From Moraxella lacunata (GTDB lineage: Bacteria > Pseudomonadota > Gammaproteobacteria > Pseudomonadales > Moraxellaceae): DNA of 64,000 nucleotides. The notes under the pieces were generated by a model. That model searched no databases. It was not told the DNA's origin and was given only the letters and a program-made list of their open reading frames with translations. Below are positions 1-9,406 of this stretch, one piece after another. The position numbers and the translations under genes are program-made. Each line of letters starts with the position of its first letter. Position 1 is the stretch's first letter. Where the stretch lies: NCBI RefSeq assembly GCF_900453205.1, contig NZ_UGQU01000002.1, positions 310,001 to 374,000 on the forward strand, given 5' to 3'.

Positions 1-2
1 TT

Positions 3-1343
3 ATCATCGTCATCAGCCACGACCAAGCCTTTATGGATACCATTTGTACGCACATCGCCCACATCGAACACGGCACAATCACCCTTTATACAGGCAATTA
101 TAGCCAGTTTATCCGCACGCGTGCCGAACGTCTCGCCCAACAGCAACAAGCCTTTGAACGCCAAGAAGCGATTAAGGCTCACCTTGAAAACTTCATTCGC
201 CGTTTTGGGGCAAAAGCTACCAAAGCCAAACAAGCCCAAAGCCGTGTCAAACAGCTTGCGAACATGACCGACATCGCTCCTGTCATGGCGGACAGCGAAT
301 TTACCTTTAAATTTTATCCACCCAACTGCATTTCATCGCCACTCATCAGCTTAGATAATGCCACCGTTGGTTATGACAAACCTTTGATAAATAAAATAAA
401 TTTACAAATCACACCTGACACACGGCTTGGCGTACTTGGGGCAAATGGGGCAGGCAAATCCACACTCATTAAGGCGCTCGTTGGCGAGTTGCCACTCATC
501 GCTGGCACGCACAAAGTCTCTGACAACCTAAAACTGGGTTATTTTAACCAGCACCAAATGGACGCATTGGACGAATCTGCCACCCCGCTCATTTTGCTTC
601 GGCGACTGGCAGGGACGACATCGGACGCTGATTTACGGGCGTTTTTGGGTAGTTTTAATTTTAAAGGCGATAAGATTGACACGCCTTGCCGTCTGTTTTC
701 TGGGGGCGAAAAGGCACGGCTTACCCTTGCTCTTATCGTCTGGCAACGCCCCAACGTGCTGGTACTGGACGAGCCGACCAACCACCTAGACCTATCCATG
801 CGAAACGCTCTCATGCTCGCCCTACAAAACTTTGAGGGGGCGTTAATCCTAGTCTCGCACGATAGGGATTTGGCGATGAACGTCTGCGACAATCTCATGC
901 TGGTGGCGGACGGACGAGCGGACGAGTTCACAGGCGACATGGCGGACTATGCTGAGCATTTGCGTCAGGCTCGCCTTGCTAAAGTCGCCCAAAATAAGGC
1001 AGAAAACAAAGAAAACAAAGCCGACACCGCCACAACCGTCAGCGACAAACCTGCTTTATCCAAAGAAGAAATTCGCAAAAAAAATGCCGAAAACCGCCAA
1101 AAAACCGCCCCACTTCGTAAAGAGATTGAAAAATTAGAAAAAGAGCTCGACAAACTGACAAATGAGCTTGGCGAGATTGAACACGCCTTATCCGACCAAA
1201 GTCTCTACGATGACGACAATAAGGATAAATTGTTAAGCCTACTTGCCAAACAAAGCGAATGGCAAAAACAAGTGGCGGACATCGAAGAGAATCTACTGTT
1301 AAAAATGGACGAACTTGAAACGTTGGAGAGTGCTTTGTCGTGA
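3..1343 (+). CDS. ABC-F family ATPase, YheS/Uup-like (5' truncated by the window edge)
   Basis: Soluble ABC-F ATPases have two ATP-binding domains and no membrane domain, and act on ribosomes. The reading frame is open from the first bases, and the opening residues [12 protein letters not shown] are the H-loop of the first ABC domain, so that domain lies mostly outside the window. A linker follows, then a complete second ABC domain: Walker [10 protein letters not shown] near 436-462, signature SGGEKARL near 695-720, Walker B/D-loop [10 protein letters not shown] near 763-792 and H-loop VSHDRD near 850. The C-terminal 100 residues are Lys/Glu-rich and coiled-coil-like, as in YheS and Uup. The first Met (base 33) is internal to the gene, not its start. 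The family is certain; YheS versus Uup is not. Confidence 0.9.
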   Translation: MIVISHDQAFMDTICTHIAHIEHGTITLYTGNYSQFIRTRAERLAQQQQAFERQEAIKAHLENFIRRFGAKATKAKQAQSRVKQLANMTDIAPVMADSEFTFKFYPPNCISSPLISLDNATVGYDKPLINKINLQITPDTRLGVLGANGAGKSTLIKALVGELPLIAGTHKVSDNLKLGYFNQHQMDALDESATPLILLRRLAGTTSDADLRAFLGSFNFKGDKIDTPCRLFSGGEKARLTLALIVWQRPNVLVLDEPTNHLDLSMRNALMLALQNFEGALILVSHDRDLAMNVCDNLMLVADGRADEFTGDMADYAEHLRQARLAKVAQNKAENKENKADTATTVSDKPALSKEEIRKKNAENRQKTAPLRKEIEKLEKELDKLTNELGEIEHALSDQSLYDDDNKDKLLSLLAKQSEWQKQVADIEENLLLKMDELETLESALS

Positions 1344-1987
1344 AAAAACAGCCCCCCAAACATGATTATTATGCCATTTTAGGCGTGCCAAAATCCGCCA
1401 GCACGGACGACATCAAGCACGCCTACCGCCAGCTTGCCAAACGCCACCACCCCGACCGTGCAGGCGAAGGCGAACAAATCGTGCTGATGAACGAAGCCTA
1501 CGCCACCCTAAAAGACCCCAAAAAACGTGCCGAATATGACGTGTATCACACCGTCTATTTTAGTGCGGTGGGCAAATTGACCCAAAAAATCAACCAAGAA
1601 CTCCAAAAATCGCCTACTGTCATGGCAAATTTGCAAAAATTTGAAACAAACGCCCAAAGATTTACCAACTTTGCCGAAAAGCGTATCCACGAATTGCAAA
1701 GAGATTGGCAAGCGGATAGGGGCATTTTTAAAAACGCCAAAACCCTATTTGCCAAAGCCCAAACCATCATCGCCCAAACTGCCAAAGAAGCGAGCAAACC
1801 CCCAAAAGACACCCTACCCACGCTCGTCATCAGTAAGGAGCTTAGTCAGCAGGGCGGGCAAATCACCTTTACCCATCAAGGTCGCACCGTTCGTACCACG
1901 CTCCCGCAGGATCTGACAGACGGCTCACAAATCAAGCTCACGATTGGGAGTGTGGGGGTGTGGTTTGTGATACGGATTGCCAATTAA
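1340..1987 (+). CDS. J-domain (DnaJ-like) co-chaperone
   Basis: A 215-residue protein with an N-terminal J domain (about residues 8-68) that carries the HPD motif at residues 37-39, used to stimulate DnaK ATPase activity. A charged Lys/Gln/Ala-rich middle follows. The C-terminal 55 residues form a short beta-rich segment ([18 protein letters not shown] and onward) that may be a remnant substrate-binding domain. There is no Gly/Phe-rich or zinc-finger region, so it is not DnaJ itself. It starts at GTG 1340, overlapping the TGA of the ABC-F gene by four bases (GTGA), which indicates translational coupling. Its substrate is unknown. Confidence 0.85.
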   Translation: MKKQPPKHDYYAILGVPKSASTDDIKHAYRQLAKRHHPDRAGEGEQIVLMNEAYATLKDPKKRAEYDVYHTVYFSAVGKLTQKINQELQKSPTVMANLQKFETNAQRFTNFAEKRIHELQRDWQADRGIFKNAKTLFAKAQTIIAQTAKEASKPPKDTLPTLVISKELSQQGGQITFTHQGRTVRTTLPQDLTDGSQIKLTIGSVGVWFVIRIAN

Positions 1988-1989
1988 CA

Positions 1990-2152
1990 TATACCAACCG
2001 AACGATAAATTTGATACGGTTTTGTAGTTTTGTAGGGGCAAATCACATTTGCCCAATCAATACAGGTTTTAAACAAAAAAGGGCGAATATCATTCGCCCC
2101 TACCATAATCCAATGGTGAATTTTGTACCAGTCTTTAAATTCGGTTGGTATA
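1990..2152. repeat. 163-bp palindromic repeat element with 13-bp terminal inverted repeats
   Basis: The element is bounded by perfect inverted ends TATACCAACCGAA (1990-2002) and TTCGGTTGGTATA (2140-2152). Inside is a pair of palindromic cores, GTAGGGGCAAAT..ATTTGCCC (from 2032) and GGGCGAAT..ATTCGCCCCTAC (to 2103). It starts three bases after the stop of the J-domain gene. A related element starts one base after thrC (43517). No transposase is encoded, so it is a MITE-like or REP-like dispersed element that may also act as a transcription terminator. Confidence 0.7.
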
Positions 2153-2233
2153 CATTGATAGAAAAGTGCTGATGACTGGATTTTTATCAAAAAATTTTAT
2201 AAACTAAACCAAACTCATCAGCACCCAAACCCC

Positions 2234-5200
2234 ATGCCTCACATTGCCTACCTTGACCTAGAAATTGACAGCCATACCAAAAAGATGATGGACATTGGGG
2301 CGATTTTTGCTGATAAACATCTACATACCAGTAAAATGAATGAAATTATTAGCCAAATAAAAGACGCAGATTTTATTTGTGGGCATAATTTTTTAACTCA
2401 CGATTATACTTATATTCAATCGGATTTGCAAAGTATTAATAAAAATACCATAGACATTGTTGATACGCTCTATTTGTCCGCCTTATTATTTCCAAAAAGA
2501 CCTTATCACGCCCTAGATAAAGATTATAAAACAGATTTTGAAAACTCCAACAATCCTTTAAATGATTGTATCATTACCAAAGAGCTTTTGGAACAAGAAA
2601 TCATCGCTTTTCATCAATTATCAGAAAATTTAAAAATCATCTTTTATCAGTTATTAAAAGATAAAGCAGGGTTTGCACCATTTTTTAAAATTGTTAATTT
2701 TAATCAATACTGTTCATCAATCGTTACGCTCATTAAAAATCACTTTCAACATAAAATTTGTGAACATTCTATTTTAAATGAATTTTTTCAAAAATATCCG
2801 ATTGGGCTGTGTTATGTTTTGGCACTCATTGATTGTGATGAACGCCATTCTATTAGCCCAAGCTGGGTGTTATACAAACACCCAGAAATTGATTATATTT
2901 TTAATGAACTTCGTGCCACACCCTGTCATAAACCCTGTGTTTATTGCGATGATAAATTAAATGCCAAAAAAGCACTGGGTAAATATTTTGGTTATGATGA
3001 TTTTAGAAGTTATGATAACAAACCATTACAAGCACAGGCAGTACAATCCGCCATTAATGGTGAGTCTTTATTAGCGGTATTTCCCACAGGGGGTGGAAAA
3101 TCCATTACTTTTCAAATCCCTGCATTAATGGCTGGCGAAAATAAAAAAGGCTTGACGGTTATTATTTCGCCCTTGCAATCTTTAATGAAAGACCAAGTGG
3201 ATAATTTAGAAAATCGTGGCATTACCGAAGCAGTTACCATTAATGGACTGCTTGACCCCATAGAACGCCAAAAAGCCATAGAACGCATTAAAGACGGCAC
3301 GGCAAGTTTATTGTACATTTCGCCTGAAAGTTTGCGTTCTCGCACCATTGAAAATTTGGTATTGTTAAATAAAGATAGATTTTAAGGTTTTCCGTTCGGA
3401 CTGAGCTTGTCGAAGTCTAGGAAAACCGTTATGGTTCGACAAGCTCACCACGAACGGCTTTCTAGAAAAGTATACTCAATTAACAATACCGAAAATTTAA
3501 TTTTAAGTCGTACGGTGGCTCGTTTTGTGATTGATGAAGCTCATTGTTTTTCGGCGTGGGGGCAAGATTTTCGGGTGGATTATTTGTACATTGGCGAATT
3601 TATTAACCGCATTCAAAGTCAAAAAATGGTGGGGCTTAATATTCCTGTTTCTTGTTTTACGGCTACGGCAAAACCACAAGTGATTGATGATATTAAACAG
3701 TATTTTAAAGAACAACTGGATTTGGAATTAAAGTTATTTTCGGCAAGTGTTGAAAGAAAAAATTTGCAATATCAAGTTATTCCCCAAAATAATGAAGAAC
3801 AAAAATACCAAACACTGCGAGAACTGATTCAAATTTATGATTGTCCAACGATTATTTACGTGTCTCGCACCAAAAAAACCACAGACATTGCCACGCAATT
3901 ATCCCAAGACGGATTTAATGCCTTGCCCTATCACGGCAAAATGGACAGCGAATTAAAGATATTTAATCAAAATAGCTTTATCACAGGCGAAACGCAAATA
4001 ATGGTGGCAACGAGTGCGTTTGGAATGGGCGTAGACAAAAAAGATGTGGGCTTGGTGGTGCATTTTGAAATATCCGATTCTTTGGAAAATTATGTACAAG
4101 AAGCAGGGCGTGCAGGACGAGATGAAAATATACAAGCCAAATGCTATGTGTTATTTTCCAATGATGATTTGGATAAGCATTTTATTTTATTAAATCAAAC
4201 CAAAATATCACAAAAAGAAATCGGGCAAATATGGCGTGCCTTAAAAGAAAAGTTTGCCAAAAATAAAGCGATGTCCATTTCCGCCTTAGAAATTGCCCGC
4301 CAAGCAGGTTGGAATGATGAAATTAATGACATAGAAACGCGTGTTACCACTGCGATTAACGCCCTAGAAGAATCTGGCTATATCAAACGCGGGCAAAATA
4401 TGCCAAAAGTTTTTGCCAATAGTATTTTGTCGCCCAATGCCCAAACCGCCATTGAAAAAATCAACAATTCTACTTTAATTGCTTTTGATGATAAACAAAC
4501 CGCCATTCGTATTATCAAAAAACTCTTTTCACAAAGAAGTCAAAGGCAATTAACCGATGAACAAGCAGAATCCCGAGTGGATTATATTGCTGATGTTTTG
4601 GGATTACAAACCGAAAAAGTCGTCAAACTCATTACTTTAATGAGAAAAGAAGAAATCTTAGCCGACCAACAAGATTTGCAAGCCTATATTCCCAAAAATA
4701 GCCGAAGTTATCCGATTGTTAATAAAATCAATGAATTGTATGACATTGAGTGTTTATTATTGGAACAATTTCAACTGGGCGAAGGGGCATTATGCACAAG
4801 CCTAAAAGCACTCAACCATCAATTTGCCAATCAATATCATCATGATAAAATCAGTCCAAAAACCATTAAATCTTTACTTACTTTTTGGAAAATAAAAAAC
4901 TGGATAAAACGAGCCGAAGAGTCTTATCAAGAAATCAATTATGAGCTAAATCATTCTTATGATGATATTTTGGCTTTTATGCAAAATAAAAAAGAAAAAG
5001 CCATTTGGCTTGCAGGGTATTTATACCAATTGGCACAAGCACAAAATAAAGAAAAAAGCGATAAAAATGGCGATAAAAGTAATGAGACTTTGCCCGTTGA
5101 TTTTTCATTGGGCGAATTACAATCAGCGTTTTATAACAGTCAAAAAATAAAAATTAGCTTTGATGAGTTAGAAGATGCTTTATTTTATATTGCCAGAATG

Positions 5201-7180
5201 GGATTGATTAAGATTGACGGCGGTTTTTTGGTGATGTATCAACGGCTACATTTAACACGCCTAGAAATGGATAATCGCAAGCAATACACCAAAGACGATT
5301 ATAAAAAACTCTATCATTATTATGAAACTCGCCGTGAGCAAATTCATATTGTCGGTAAATATGCCAATTTAATGACCGAAAATCAAGAATCCGCCCTACA
5401 ACTTGTCAATGATTATTTTAGCCAAGAGTATCAAAAGTTTTTAAAAACCTATTTTAAAAACAGCGATATTTTAAATAAAAATATGACCGAACAACGCTTT
5501 AATGAGTGGTTTGGTAATCTATCAAGCGAGCAATTAGCCATTATTAATGACAATCAAAGTCAGCATATGGTGGTCTTTGCCACCGCAGGCAGTGGTAAAA
5601 CAAGGGTGCTGGTGCATAAATTGGCAAGTCTTTATCAAATGGAAGACATTAAACACGAGCAATTATTAATGCTCACCTTTTCTCGTGCCGCCGCCATAGA
5701 ATTTAAATCCCGTTTGGTGGAGCTTTTGGGTAATGCAGGGCGATTTATTGAAATTAAAACCTTTCATTCTTATTGTTTTGATTTATTGGGACGGGTTGGC
5801 GATTTAAAAGATGCCGATAAAATTATTGAACAAGCCATTTTAAAAATTAATAATGGCGAAGTAGAAGAAAGTCGTATTGCCAAGTTGGTGCTGGTCATTG
5901 ATGAAGCCCAAGATATGAATCAAATCCAATTTGAGTTAATTCAAACTTTAATGGCAAAAAATGAAGAAATGCGAGTGATTGCGGTGGGCGATGATGACCA
6001 AACCATTTATACTTTTATGGGGGCAAGTCCTGATTATATGGGGCGGTTGTGCAATATGGGGGCGACACGCCATTATTTAACTTATAATTATAGAAGCCAA
6101 AAATATATTGTGGATTTTTGCAATCGCTTTGCCAAAAATATCGACAATCGTCTAAAACAAGAAGAAATTATCGCCATTAATCCACCCAAAGACAACATAA
6201 AAGGCGTGCTATTTTCTGGCGATATAATGCCTTATTTGTTAGAGCAAATGAACCAAAAAAGTAAATTGGGTGGTAGCATTGGTATTTTGACCCAAACCAA
6301 TGAAGAGGCGATTGATATTTTAGGGCAATTACGACAAAATAAATTGCCGTGTAAATTGGTGCAAACCAATAACGGTTTTCAGATGCAAAATTTATTAGAA
6401 GTACGAGTATTTGAGCATTATCTAAATATTAGCGAATATCAATCTATGATTGATGAACAAACTTGGCAAAATGCCAAAGAAAAAGCAAATGATAGTTTTA
6501 AAAATAGCAAAAATCTATTTTTATTAAACAACATCATCAACAATTTTGAATTAGCAAATCCAACGCATAAATATATATCTGACTGGCAAGCATTTCTAAA
6601 AGAATCAAATCTAGAAGACTTTTATCAGGTAGAGGCAGGTATGATTTTTGTCTCCACCATTCATAAAGCCAAAGGGCGAGAATACGACAGTGTTTTTGTA
6701 TACTTGGACAATCCAAAATACCAAACAGACGATGAAAAAAGGGTGTTATATGTGGCTTTTTCTCGTGCTAAGTCAGATTTGACGATTTTGAGCAACCAAC
6801 AGTCAATCTTTGGTTTATGTGATAATAATCTGATTGATATGGAATGTTATAATGGAGGAGAATATCAAAATTCTGAACTTGCCTTGTATTTGACCCATAA
6901 AGATGTGAATTTGGGAAATTTTAAATATAATCAAGAAATCATTGAAAGATATTTAATTGCTGGTGATACAATGCCTGCAAATAATTTTGGGGTCTTTTAC
7001 AATCAAAAACAATTATTTGCGTTTTCTAAATCAAAGTTTATTCCTGCATTGGATAAATATTTAAAGAAAGGGTATCGTGTTATTGGTAGCGAAATCAACT
7101 TTATTGTTTTTTGGTATGATAAAAATACCCAAAAAGAATATCGGATTATTTTGCCAATCATATATTTGCAACGTTATTAA
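2234..7180 (+). pseudogene. DEDD exonuclease-RecQ-UvrD fusion helicase, interrupted by a MITE
   Basis: Removing the MITE and one target duplication (141 bp) restores a single frame of about 1601 residues. The N-terminal part looks like a DnaQ/RNase T-type 3'-5' exonuclease (YLDLEID with D8 and E10, then GHN and HD). It is followed by a RecQ helicase (Walker A FPTGGGKS near 3079; DEAH box VIDEAHCFSAWGQDF near 3529; helicase C domain with QEAGRAGRDE near 4100). The C-terminal part is a UvrD/Rep-type SF1 helicase (FATAGSGKT near 5577, VIDEAQDMNQ near 5895, VSTIHKAKGREYDSVFV near 6650). As it stands, translation stops at TAA 3383-3385 after RecQ motif I. The frame reopens at TTG 3407 or ATG 3431, so a fragment with an intact UvrD part could still be made. 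The gene is more AT-rich than its core neighbours. The family occurs in various bacteria, but its role is unclear. Confidence 0.85.
3358..3490. mobile_element. 133-bp MITE, copy 1 (inside the exonuclease-RecQ-UvrD gene)
   Basis: The ends are GGTATTGTTAA (3358-3368) and TTAACAATACC (3480-3490), a perfect 11-bp inverted repeat. It is flanked by the 8-bp direct repeat GAAAATTT (3350-3357 and 3491-3498), the target-site duplication. The interior holds a REP-like hairpin, TGAGCTTGTCGAA paired with TTCGACAAGCTCA, enclosed by CCGTTCG/CGAACGG. No coding capacity. The second copy at 53397-53529 differs by one base. Element plus duplication is 141 bp, a multiple of three, so the host frame is kept and the break is caused only by the TAA at 3383-3385. 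Confidence 0.92.
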
Positions 7181-7274
7181 TTTTATCACACAAACCATAC
7201 CAACAATCTATTTTGATTGAAAAATCATTACATTTGTACTAAAATAACTACTTTATTAATCAGCTATTATTAAC

Positions 7275-8243
7275 ATGACAACAACCACCTTTCGCCCACC
7301 CATTTGGCTCAAAAATCCCCACCTACAAACCATTTTGCCCCGTTATGTCGTCAAATACACGCCCAATTACACACGCAAGCTCATCAAAGATTCTTTGAAT
7401 GAAAGCGATGTGGCGTTTGATTACCTACTGACTGACGATGTCAAGGTGGACGGCAAATACCAAAAACCGCTCATCGTGCTTTTTCATGGCATGGAAGGGT
7501 CAAGCCAAAGCCACTATGCCAAAAACCTTGCCCATGCAGTACACGAGGCGGATTGTCATTTTGTGGTGGCACATTTTCGCTCGTGTGGCGGTGTGGCGGT
7601 CTCAGGCAAGGTGTTTTATAACGCAGGGGATACTGGCGAGATTCATCATAATTTAACCCATTTACAAAACGAATTTGCCCACATCTATGCCGTTGGCGTG
7701 TCTCTTGGGGGCAACGCCCTTGCCAAATACATGGGCGAATATGGCACAGACGTGATTTGTCAGCGTGCGGTGGTGGTATCCGCTCCTGTGGATTTGGCAA
7801 GCTCATCGGTGGCTATGGAGCGACTGCTCGGACGGCACATTTATACGCCTTATCTACTTAATCCCATTGTCAAAAAAGCCCTAGAAAACCGCCTAACACC
7901 TGATGAATTAAAGGCGTTAAAATCCGCCAAACGTTTGGGCGATTTTGACAATGTTTTTACCGCTCCCCGTCATGACTTTCGCTCCAAAAACGACTACTAT
8001 CGCCAGTCGTCTGCCTTGCCTTTTCTTATCCACATCAACAAACCCACGCTCATCATCACAGCCCAAGACGACCCCTTTTTGGGCGTAACTGCCGAACGCT
8101 CGGACGTGTCTGATGATGTGTGTCTATTGGACACCAGATATGGTGGGCATATTGGGTTTTTGGATTATGATTATCGCACTCGCTCGTTTGATATGGGCTT
8201 TATCGGTCGGCAAGTGATGGGGTTTTTTGGGGTGGGACAATGA
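7275..8243 (+). CDS. alpha/beta hydrolase of the YheT family
   Basis: A 322-residue predicted cytoplasmic hydrolase. The N-terminal RPPIWLKNPHLQTILP signature is typical of YheT. HGMEGSS near 7483 supplies the oxyanion-hole region, and GVSLGG near 7695 is the nucleophile elbow with catalytic Ser. The ending YGGHIGF contains the probable catalytic His, and the acid is likely within TAQDDPF. Substrates of YheT-type enzymes are poorly known; esterase activity has been proposed for the family. The downstream phosphoesterase gene overlaps its stop by four bases (ATGA), so the two are co-translated. ATG 7275 is the only reasonable start. Confidence 0.88.
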   Translation: MTTTTFRPPIWLKNPHLQTILPRYVVKYTPNYTRKLIKDSLNESDVAFDYLLTDDVKVDGKYQKPLIVLFHGMEGSSQSHYAKNLAHAVHEADCHFVVAHFRSCGGVAVSGKVFYNAGDTGEIHHNLTHLQNEFAHIYAVGVSLGGNALAKYMGEYGTDVICQRAVVVSAPVDLASSSVAMERLLGRHIYTPYLLNPIVKKALENRLTPDELKALKSAKRLGDFDNVFTAPRHDFRSKNDYYRQSSALPFLIHINKPTLIITAQDDPFLGVTAERSDVSDDVCLLDTRYGGHIGFLDYDYRTRSFDMGFIGRQVMGFFGVGQ

Positions 8244-9349
8244 GACGACTTTTCTTTTTAGTCACAACGATTTTACTCATTGAGCTGTTTACTTACATCG
8301 GAGCAAAGGGCATATTTTGGCTTATCAAACCTTATCTGCCCAATGCCAAAACGGCGGTGTTTGTGGGTATGTTTGTCATCACGCATTTGTTTTTGGTTAC
8401 GCTGTTTGTGGGCATGTTCCGCTTTGGTATGGGTTATATGGCGGTGTTATGGCTTGGCGTGTTAAGCATTATCATGACCACACTGCTTGTGATTGCCATA
8501 AAACACATCTCATCTTTTGGTACTATCATGGGCGGGGTAGATGGGGTGATGGTGCGTGTGTTTGGCGTGGCAAGCTTTATTGGATTGGTTAGCTTGTCCG
8601 TTTATAACGCCTACACGCCTGTGGTGCGACATCTATCCATGCAGATTGGCAAACCGATGAATCCTGTCAGGGTCGCTGTGGCAAGCGACACCCATTTGGG
8701 TTATTTGGTCGGCAGTCGCCAGCTTAACCGTTTGGCAGACATTTTAAAACGTGAAAAAGCAGACGTACTGCTCATGCCGGGCGACATTATGGATGATGAC
8801 ACGCACGTTTATCATGGCGAAAAAATGCACACCGCTTTTGACAATTTGGTCAAATCAGTCAATGGCAATCTCATCGCAAGCCTTGGCAATCATGACCTAT
8901 ATAACGCCAAAGAACGCCATGCCATTGTACAAGCGGTGCGTGATAGCGGAGCGATACTGCTTGATGACACCGCTCAGATGTTTATTATCAATGACACGCC
9001 GATGACGATTATCGGGCGATATGATGACCATTACGCCGACCGTCTGCCCACGCACGAGCTCATGCGTGGCGTGGATACTCGCTATCCTGTGATATTGCTT
9101 GACCATAGGCCGAGCCAGATTGACCAAAATGTACAACTGCCCATAGACCTACAAGTATCAGGGCATACCCACAACGGACAAGTTTTCCCTGCCAATTTTA
9201 TCGTCAAAGCCCTAAACCGTGTGGCATACGGACACGAAAAAATCAACGGTACGCATGTGGTGGTCTCATCAGGCTATGGCTTTTGGGGTGTGCCGTTTCG
9301 CTTGGGCTCACAAGCGGAAGTATGGATAATTGACATGCGTGGCAAGTGA
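8240..9349 (+). CDS. membrane-anchored metallophosphoesterase (YaeI/YkuE-like)
   Basis: A 369-residue protein. The first 130 residues hold about four hydrophobic membrane segments. The remainder is a calcineurin-like phosphoesterase domain with all metal-binding blocks: ASDTHLGY near 8684, GDIMDDD near 8779, GNHDLY near 8884 and GHTHNGQ near 9157. Relatives (YaeI, YkuE) have been linked to phosphodiesterase activity on lipid A precursors or cell-wall lipids; the substrate here is not determined. It overlaps the YheT-type gene by four bases, and transcription ends at the hairpin at 9362. Confidence 0.87.
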   Translation: MRRLFFLVTTILLIELFTYIGAKGIFWLIKPYLPNAKTAVFVGMFVITHLFLVTLFVGMFRFGMGYMAVLWLGVLSIIMTTLLVIAIKHISSFGTIMGGVDGVMVRVFGVASFIGLVSLSVYNAYTPVVRHLSMQIGKPMNPVRVAVASDTHLGYLVGSRQLNRLADILKREKADVLLMPGDIMDDDTHVYHGEKMHTAFDNLVKSVNGNLIASLGNHDLYNAKERHAIVQAVRDSGAILLDDTAQMFIINDTPMTIIGRYDDHYADRLPTHELMRGVDTRYPVILLDHRPSQIDQNVQLPIDLQVSGHTHNGQVFPANFIVKALNRVAYGHEKINGTHVVVSSGYGFWGVPFRLGSQAEVWIIDMRGK

Positions 9350-9361
9350 GAGTTTAAAATA

Positions 9362-9386
9362 AAAAAAGGGCATGACGCCCTTTTTT
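9362..9386. terminator. bidirectional intrinsic terminator
   Basis: Stem AAAAAAGGGC (9362-9371), loop ATGAC, stem GCCCTTTTTT (9377-9386). A T tract follows on both strands, so it serves the plus-strand phosphoesterase gene and the convergent secA. Confidence 0.85.
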
Positions 9387-9406
9387 GATGGTTATGTTTT
9401 TAAATG

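Noticed and set aside
539-940. Minus-strand open frame inside the ABC-F gene
   Set aside because: It is antisense to the highly conserved second ABC domain and has no family resemblance or RBS.
3407-7180. Treating the second part of the split helicase as an independent full gene
   Set aside because: The first 28 residues come from MITE sequence, and RecQ motif I is missing; removal of the MITE restores one gene.
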